Assembly (NCBI GenBank): GCA_964435115.1
Contig: CAYSYM010000074.1
Location: 1-16,228, forward strand
Length of the DNA stretch: 16,228 nucleotides
From: CAYSYM01 sp964435115
GTDB taxonomy: Bacteria; Chloroflexota; UBA6077; CF-72
Direction: 5' to 3'
Shown: positions 12,963 through 16,228 of the stretch, piece after piece
How the letters are laid out: each line of letters starts with the position of its first letter
Numbering within the stretch: the first letter of the stretch is position 1
The notes under the pieces: generated by a model
The model's input: the letters and a program-made list of their open reading frames with translations, nothing else
Database searches by the model: none
What the model was told of the DNA's origin: nothing
Translations under genes and position numbers: made by a program

Positions 12963-14379
12963 GGTGGCGTCCCGGAGGTGCTGGAAAAGGCGACGGCGTA
13001 GCTCCGGCGGCAGGGGAATCTTACGCGACCTGGCTCAGGTCGTCCTGGTGCTGAGCTCGGGCGTTCTTCATCTGCACCACCTGCTGGTAGTCGAGGTCGG
13101 ACAGCCCCAGGCCGCGCGCGCCGGCGAGCACCAGATCGAGGACGGCCCAACAGAGGCTGGGGCCTCTCGGCTCGCCCGGGAAGCGGCCGATCACCTTGGT
13201 CCGTCGCCGCACTTCCTCCAGCGACCGCTCCAAGAGATTCGAGGCGCGGAACCGCTTGCGCAAGGGCGGGAAGTACTGGAGGTGCACCGTCAGGGCCGGC
13301 AGGTCCTCGGCCAGGCAGGCCGCGGCACTGGGATAGGCGTCCGCCAACTCGCCCACTGGCAGGCCGCGCAGCCGCTGCTGCGCGTCGGCCGGGTCGGTCG
13401 CCTCGTCGAGCGCCGCCCAGTACGCCCGCTTGATGCGCTCGTGCAGGCCCCGCCGCTCCGGCAGCTTGGCCACGACGTTGCGCAGCTTGTGCACCGCGCA
13501 CCGCCCGCGATCCGCCGCCGGCCACAGCGCCTGGATGGCCTTGATGAGCCCTGGTGCGCCGTCGCTGCCCACCAGCCAGGGCGCTCGCAGGCCGCGGCGC
13601 GCGAGATCCCGGCCCAGGTCCAGCCAGTCCGCGTCGGACTCGCGCTGGCCCAAGCGCACGCTCAGCAGCACCCGCTTGCCTTCGGTGGTGTAGCCCCAGG
13701 CCACCAGGACCCCCTCCTTGGCGCCGCTCGGCCGCACGGGCAGGTAGATGGCGTCTAGGAACAGCGCCAGCAGGGCGACCTCCGCCAGGCTCTTGGCGCA
13801 GAAGGCCCGGTAGCGGTCGCGCAGCGCGCGGCAGATCCGACTGGCCGTGCTCTTGGAGACCGGGCCGAGCCCTGCCTCCGCGACCAGGCTCTCGATGTCC
13901 CGGTCCGAGAGCCCCCGCACGTAGCCGCCGATGACCAGCGCCTCCAGGGGGCGGGTGCGGATGACCGTCTTCGTGTCCGGGATGACCTGACTGACGAAGC
14001 GCTCGACGCTGCCGCGGACCTGCGGCATGGCCACGGTGAGCTCCCCCTCGGCCGTCTGGATCGGCTTCGGCCGGCTGCCGTTCCGCGAGCCAGTGGCGGT
14101 CGGCGTCCGCTGGTAGCGGGCGCGACCCAGGAACGCGGCCACCTCGTCCTCCACGGCCCGCTGCAGGACCAGCCGGGCGCCCAGCCGCCCCAGCTCGCTC
14201 AACCGCTCACCAGCATCGCTGAGGCCCGCGCTCAGCAGCTCCGCACTCTGTGCCTCCAGCCGGGCGCTCGGCGCGACGCGCGCTCCCGGTGTGCTCGTTA
14301 TGCTTGCCATCGGCGTAGCGCTCCTCTCGGTGGTTGCTCAGGCCGACCGTGCGGAGACTACGCCGCCTTCACTTCCCCC
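12963..14379 (-). mobile_element. IS256-family insertion sequence
   Basis: The right edge (12963) is fixed by the start of identity with the solo copy at 5225. The left edge is estimated at about 14379. There the inward sequence, read from the outside, runs GGGGGAAGTGAAGGCGGCGT and loosely matches the other end (GGAAAAGGCGACGGCGTAGC). The length of about 1.42 kb is normal for the family. No clear 8-9 bp target duplication is visible, so the ends or flanks may have been altered. It holds one transposase gene. Confidence 0.75.
13021..14310 (-). CDS. IS256-family (Mutator-type) transposase
   Basis: This complete 429-aa transposase has the usual family length of about 400 residues. Its DDE triad is visible: FLDAIYLPVR (Asp186), VGSDGAPGLIKAI (Asp250) and NLLERSLEEVRRRTKVIGRFP (Glu361). 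The CAVHKLRN motif (Cys271, His274) lies between the second Asp and the Glu. The N-terminal part (DEVAAFLGRARYQR, then GSRNGSRPK) is typical of IS256 and Mutator transposases. They cut and paste, or copy through a circular intermediate. The ATG at 14310 gives full-length homology. No frameshift or stop interrupts the gene, so the element may still be active. Its last codons and flank occur again at 5225-5310. Confidence 0.95.
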   Translation of the reverse strand: MASITSTPGARVAPSARLEAQSAELLSAGLSDAGERLSELGRLGARLVLQRAVEDEVAAFLGRARYQRTPTATGSRNGSRPKPIQTAEGELTVAMPQVRGSVERFVSQVIPDTKTVIRTRPLEALVIGGYVRGLSDRDIESLVAEAGLGPVSKSTASRICRALRDRYRAFCAKSLAEVALLALFLDAIYLPVRPSGAKEGVLVAWGYTTEGKRVLLSVRLGQRESDADWLDLGRDLARRGLRAPWLVGSDGAPGLIKAIQALWPAADRGRCAVHKLRNVVAKLPERRGLHERIKRAYWAALDEATDPADAQQRLRGLPVGELADAYPSAAACLAEDLPALTVHLQYFPPLRKRFRASNLLERSLEEVRRRTKVIGRFPGEPRGPSLCWAVLDLVLAGARGLGLSDLDYQQVVQMKNARAQHQDDLSQVA

Positions 14380-14401
14380 GAGAATGGACTCGCGCGAAGG
14401 T

Positions 14402-14615
14402 TCAGGCCGCCTGGACGGTGACCTTGTAGCCGAGCCGTTCCAGCCGCTGGACCGAGCGGCGCACGACGCGGGTGCGGTCCCGCTCGTCGAGGTAGGCTTC
14501 CCCGAGGTCCTCGTACGTGGTGCCCTCGCGCAGCACGTGGTAGGCGATCACCAGCAGCCGATGGGCCAGCGCCAGGCTCGCCCGCTTGGCGCCGCGGCGG
14601 GCCGCCAGCCGGGTA
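14402..14615 (-). pseudogene. IS110-family transposase, C-terminal remnant
   Basis: The last about 67 residues of this minus-strand frame match the C terminus of IS110/IS116/IS902 transposases: RRGAKRASLALAHRLLVIAY, HVLREGTTYEDLGEAYL, and RLERLGYKVTVQAA before the stop. Upstream of about 14615 the translation becomes unrelated Ser/Ala/Arg-rich sequence. So the DEDD catalytic part and the first part of the C-terminal domain are lost. The left edge of the IS256 element is only about 23 bp away, so IS256 may have inserted beside it. It is a fragment of an older element. Confidence 0.75.
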
Positions 14616-14867
14616 GCGGTCGGCTTCCGCCTGCCGGCACGCACGCTGGCCATCGGGCTGCAACTCGCCGACGCGGCGGCGCGGCCCGCTGCCGACCAGG
14701 CGGTCCCGGTGATCCACGCGCCGCGGGCCTGCCGCGCCACGCAGGTAGACGGGCTGGGGACCTTCACGGTCGCGCGCCACACCATCGTGCTGCGTCCCCT
14801 GGCGACGCCACCCAGCCGGCGCCTGCGCCTGGGCTGGACACGCCGTATCGTCCGGCTCGCGGCCTGA
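14616..14867 (+). pseudogene. Unidentified coding remnant (C-terminal fragment)
   Basis: On the + strand a frame ending in TGA at 14865-14867 has third positions that are nearly all G or C. It reads FRLPARTLAIGLQLADAAAR, VIHAPRACRATQVDGLGTF, TVARHTIVLRPLATPPSRR and GWTRRIVRLAA. I do not recognise the family. The frame opens further left only through the opposite strand of the IS110 remnant, so this looks like the 3' end (about 80 codons) of a gene whose 5' part was replaced. It ends 2 bp before the convergent PIN gene. It could alternatively be chance high-GC reading. Confidence 0.35.
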
Positions 14868-14869
14868 GT

Positions 14870-15361
14870 TCAACCTGCCGGATCTACGTCAGCGGGCCAC
14901 AGCCGCAGCCCGGGGAAGTAGGTGCGGTAGTAGCCACGATCGCGCGTCAGCAGGGCGTCTGCCTGCGCGAGGGCGTGGCCGCCGATCAGGAAATCCGCCA
15001 GCAGGTGCTGGCGCCAGCGGACCGGGCGCTGGCAGGCGGGGCACGCCACGCCGAACTGGACGCCACACTGCGGGCACTGCACCTCGTCGCCACGGTGGCG
15101 CGTGTAGGTGCGCCAGGCGTGGGCCGCCTCCAGCAGCGCGGCCTGGGTGAAGTCGAGCACCCGGAGGGTCAGGTCGTCCAGGAAGCGCGCCAGGTCGGCC
15201 GGGGCGTCGAACTGGGACGCCAGCTCGGCGTACACGACCGGGCACACCACCACCGGCCCGGCCTCCACGACGGCCCGGAGCCACACCGCCCCCTGGTCGG
15301 CCTGGGGGGCGCTGCTCAGCAGGAGGTCGAACAGGATGTTGCTGTCGACGGCGATGGTCAC
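14870..15361 (-). CDS. vapC: VapC-like PIN toxin with inserted four-cysteine (zinc-ribbon-like) knuckle
   Basis: This 163-aa protein is a VapC-type PIN RNase. IAVDSNILFDLL gives Asp6, VVYAELASQF gives Glu46, ADFLIGGHALAQADALLTRD gives Asp123 and Asp141, and GYYRTYFPGLRLWP closes the fold. Between the helix ending TRHRG and RWRQHLLADF lies an insert with two Cys pairs, CPQC (96 and 99) and CPAC (107 and 110), spaced like a small zinc ribbon. Most VapC toxins are about 130-140 aa and lack this. The insert sits just before the third acidic position, where it could order substrate RNA or the antitoxin. The GTG start overlaps the AbrB-type antitoxin stop (GTGA). It is probably functional. Confidence 0.85.
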   Translation of the reverse strand: MTIAVDSNILFDLLLSSAPQADQGAVWLRAVVEAGPVVVCPVVYAELASQFDAPADLARFLDDLTLRVLDFTQAALLEAAHAWRTYTRHRGDEVQCPQCGVQFGVACPACQRPVRWRQHLLADFLIGGHALAQADALLTRDRGYYRTYFPGLRLWPADVDPAG

Positions 15362-15582
15362 GGGTCGCGGAGGGCGGCGACGAGCTCGTCCACCGACCCG
15401 CGCGCCCCGCGCTGGCGCAGGTAGCCGCGCCAGCGCGGCAGCGTCTCGGGCGCCAGCCGCTTCCGCAGGATCGCCACCCCATGCTGGACCTCGAACTCCA
15501 CCTGGGAGCCGGCCCGCAGGCCGAGCGCATCCCGGACGGGCTTGGGGAGGGTGACCTGGCCCTTACTGGTGACGGTCGCCAT
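15358..15582 (-). CDS. vapB: AbrB/MazE-type antitoxin (SpoVT/AbrB domain)
   Basis: This 74-aa protein is a swapped-hairpin AbrB-type DNA-binding antitoxin. ATVTSKGQVTLPKPVRDALG and LRAGSQVEFEVQHGVAILRK cover the whole domain (residues 2-42). The C-terminal 30 residues (TLPRWRGYLRQRGARGSVDE) should bind and block the PIN toxin. It overlaps the toxin gene by 4 bp. The ATG at 15582 has AAGGA 8 bases upstream and a TATACT -10 box at 15614-15609. A palindrome between them is the likely operator for autorepression. Confidence 0.9.
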   Translation of the reverse strand: MATVTSKGQVTLPKPVRDALGLRAGSQVEFEVQHGVAILRKRLAPETLPRWRGYLRQRGARGSVDELVAALRDP

Positions 15583-15588
15583 ACGTGG

Positions 15589-15614
15589 TCCTTACTCCTG
15601 GTGTAAGGAGTATA
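15589..15614 (-). promoter_or_regulatory. Promoter and palindromic operator of the AbrB-PIN operon
   Basis: On the minus strand TATACT (15614-15609) is a good -10 box. Immediately after it lies the inverted repeat TCCTTAC-7-GTAAGGA (15609-15603 and 15595-15589), with an overlapping inner pair ACTCC/GGAGT. Its placement over the transcription start suits repression by the antitoxin. The AAGGA of the second arm also acts as ribosome-binding site. Confidence 0.6.
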
Positions 15615-16181
15615 GCGGGCCGCGACGGGGCGCGGACCGCTGCCAGGCACGCACGCGAGGCCCCAGCCCGACTGCGCCCCGTCGGAAACGACGCGCGGCT
15701 GGCAGGCCGCCCAGGACCAGCCCCCCAGACACCTGGGCGCCGGCGTACCTGGCTGGTTCAGCCCCGGCCTGCGCAGTCGGCCCACGCCCGGCTGCCGTGC
15801 GTGCAGTAGAACGCCCGGAGCCGCCGGGGGCCGCCGCGGGAGCGGGCTGGTGCCGCAGCGCGGGCTGCCTCTTACGAGACGACGGCTGGCCCGAGCTGGG
15901 CCTCCACGACCAGCGCCACCCCAACGGCCCGCTCATGGCCAGCGCCCGAACCAGCGCCGCCAGGGTGGCGCTCGCTGGCGCACCCAGCACAGCCTGGCAG
16001 TGATGTCTGAGCAGGTTAAGCCGTGAGCGGGCGGCCGGTGTAGGTCCATCGTGTCACTTGCCGTGCGGTGGCGACAAGCGAAGCCGCCCGGTGCGACTGC
16101 GGAATACGCTAAGCACGTAGATGAAGAAAAGGCATGCTTCTCAGGCAGCCTGGGCGAGCGAGATGGCGGGAGTGTGTCGTT
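15615..16181. other. Gene-free right flank
   Basis: Open frames exist on both strands, but none shows a known domain, a good start signal or convincing codon periodicity. The first 380 bp are very GC-rich. From about 16005 on the base composition becomes more mixed (for example AAGCACGTAGATGAAGAAAA at 16110-16130). This may be degraded coding or a regulatory flank of a gene outside the window. Confidence 0.4.
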
Positions 16182-16225
16182 CACCACGCGCATTAGGCCA
16201 GGCCGTCACCACGACCATTAGGCCA
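16182..16225. repeat. 25-bp tandem repeat running off the window
   Basis: CACCACGCGCATTAGGCCA (16182-16200) and CACCACGACCATTAGGCCA (16207-16225) match at 17 of 19 bases with a 25-bp period. Only two units are seen before the window ends, so the array length is unknown. Confidence 0.55.
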
Positions 16226-16228
16226 CCC

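Noticed and set aside
12923..13525. 200-codon minus-strand frame overlapping the transposase 3' end
   Set aside because: It is a shifted frame of the IS256 transposase that continues through the IS end; it has no motif of its own.
15542..16003. Overlapping open frames right of the AbrB promoter
   Set aside because: No domain, no start signal, and the translations are Ala/Arg/Pro-rich on both strands, as expected by chance at this GC.
16182..16228. Possible CRISPR array
   Set aside because: Only two 19-bp units with a 6-bp spacer; spacers are far too short and there are no cas genes in the window.

Overview
This is a very GC-rich window. The codon use (third positions nearly all G or C) and the gene families suggest a Chloroflexota-like or similar high-GC soil or thermophilic bacterium; that placement is an inference without a marker gene. 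Several genes have a T-A-N-N-N-T hexamer only 6-7 nt before the start codon and no Shine-Dalgarno sequence, which points to leaderless transcription.

Left part (1-3185), ordinary chromosome: the 3' end of a ROK-family sugar kinase or regulator and a histidine phosphatase on the + strand. These converge on a two-gene minus-strand unit made of a YcbL/glyoxalase II-like metallo-beta-lactamase hydrolase and a DivIVA-like coiled-coil protein.

From about 3185 to the right edge the window is an accessory, defence-rich region with heavy decay. On the minus strand lies the wreck of a BREX phage-defence operon: the C-terminal end of PglX, a complete MntA-HepT (MNT/HEPN) pair, then the N-terminal third of PglZ. 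PglX is cut by a leftover IS256-type end, and PglZ is cut where the chromosomal MBL gene begins.

5311-7785 holds a non-coding or degenerate stretch, a fused Phd/UPF0175 antitoxin, a DUF3368 PIN toxin, a broken serine recombinase carrying a 73-bp MITE-like insertion, and a small EF-Tu-C-like fragment. 7786-11202 holds a HigB-HigA toxin-antitoxin pair followed by an 837-aa fusion of an archaeo-eukaryotic primase (TOTE type) and an SF2 helicase, the most interesting intact gene here.

11311-12926 (minus) is a three-gene unit: HTH antitoxin, PIN toxin and a Cys-motif protein. It is followed by a complete IS256-family element (about 12963-14379), the tail of an IS110 transposase, an unidentified + strand coding remnant, and an AbrB-PIN pair whose PIN toxin carries a four-cysteine insert. 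The right end (15615-16228) shows no gene and enters a 25-bp tandem repeat at the edge.

Five toxin-antitoxin pairs, two BREX remnants, a TOTE-type primase-helicase, a broken recombinase, a MITE-like insertion and two IS families within 12 kb mark this as a defence island under turnover. The toxin-antitoxin pairs look intact, while the larger defence and recombination genes around them, other than the primase-helicase, are broken.
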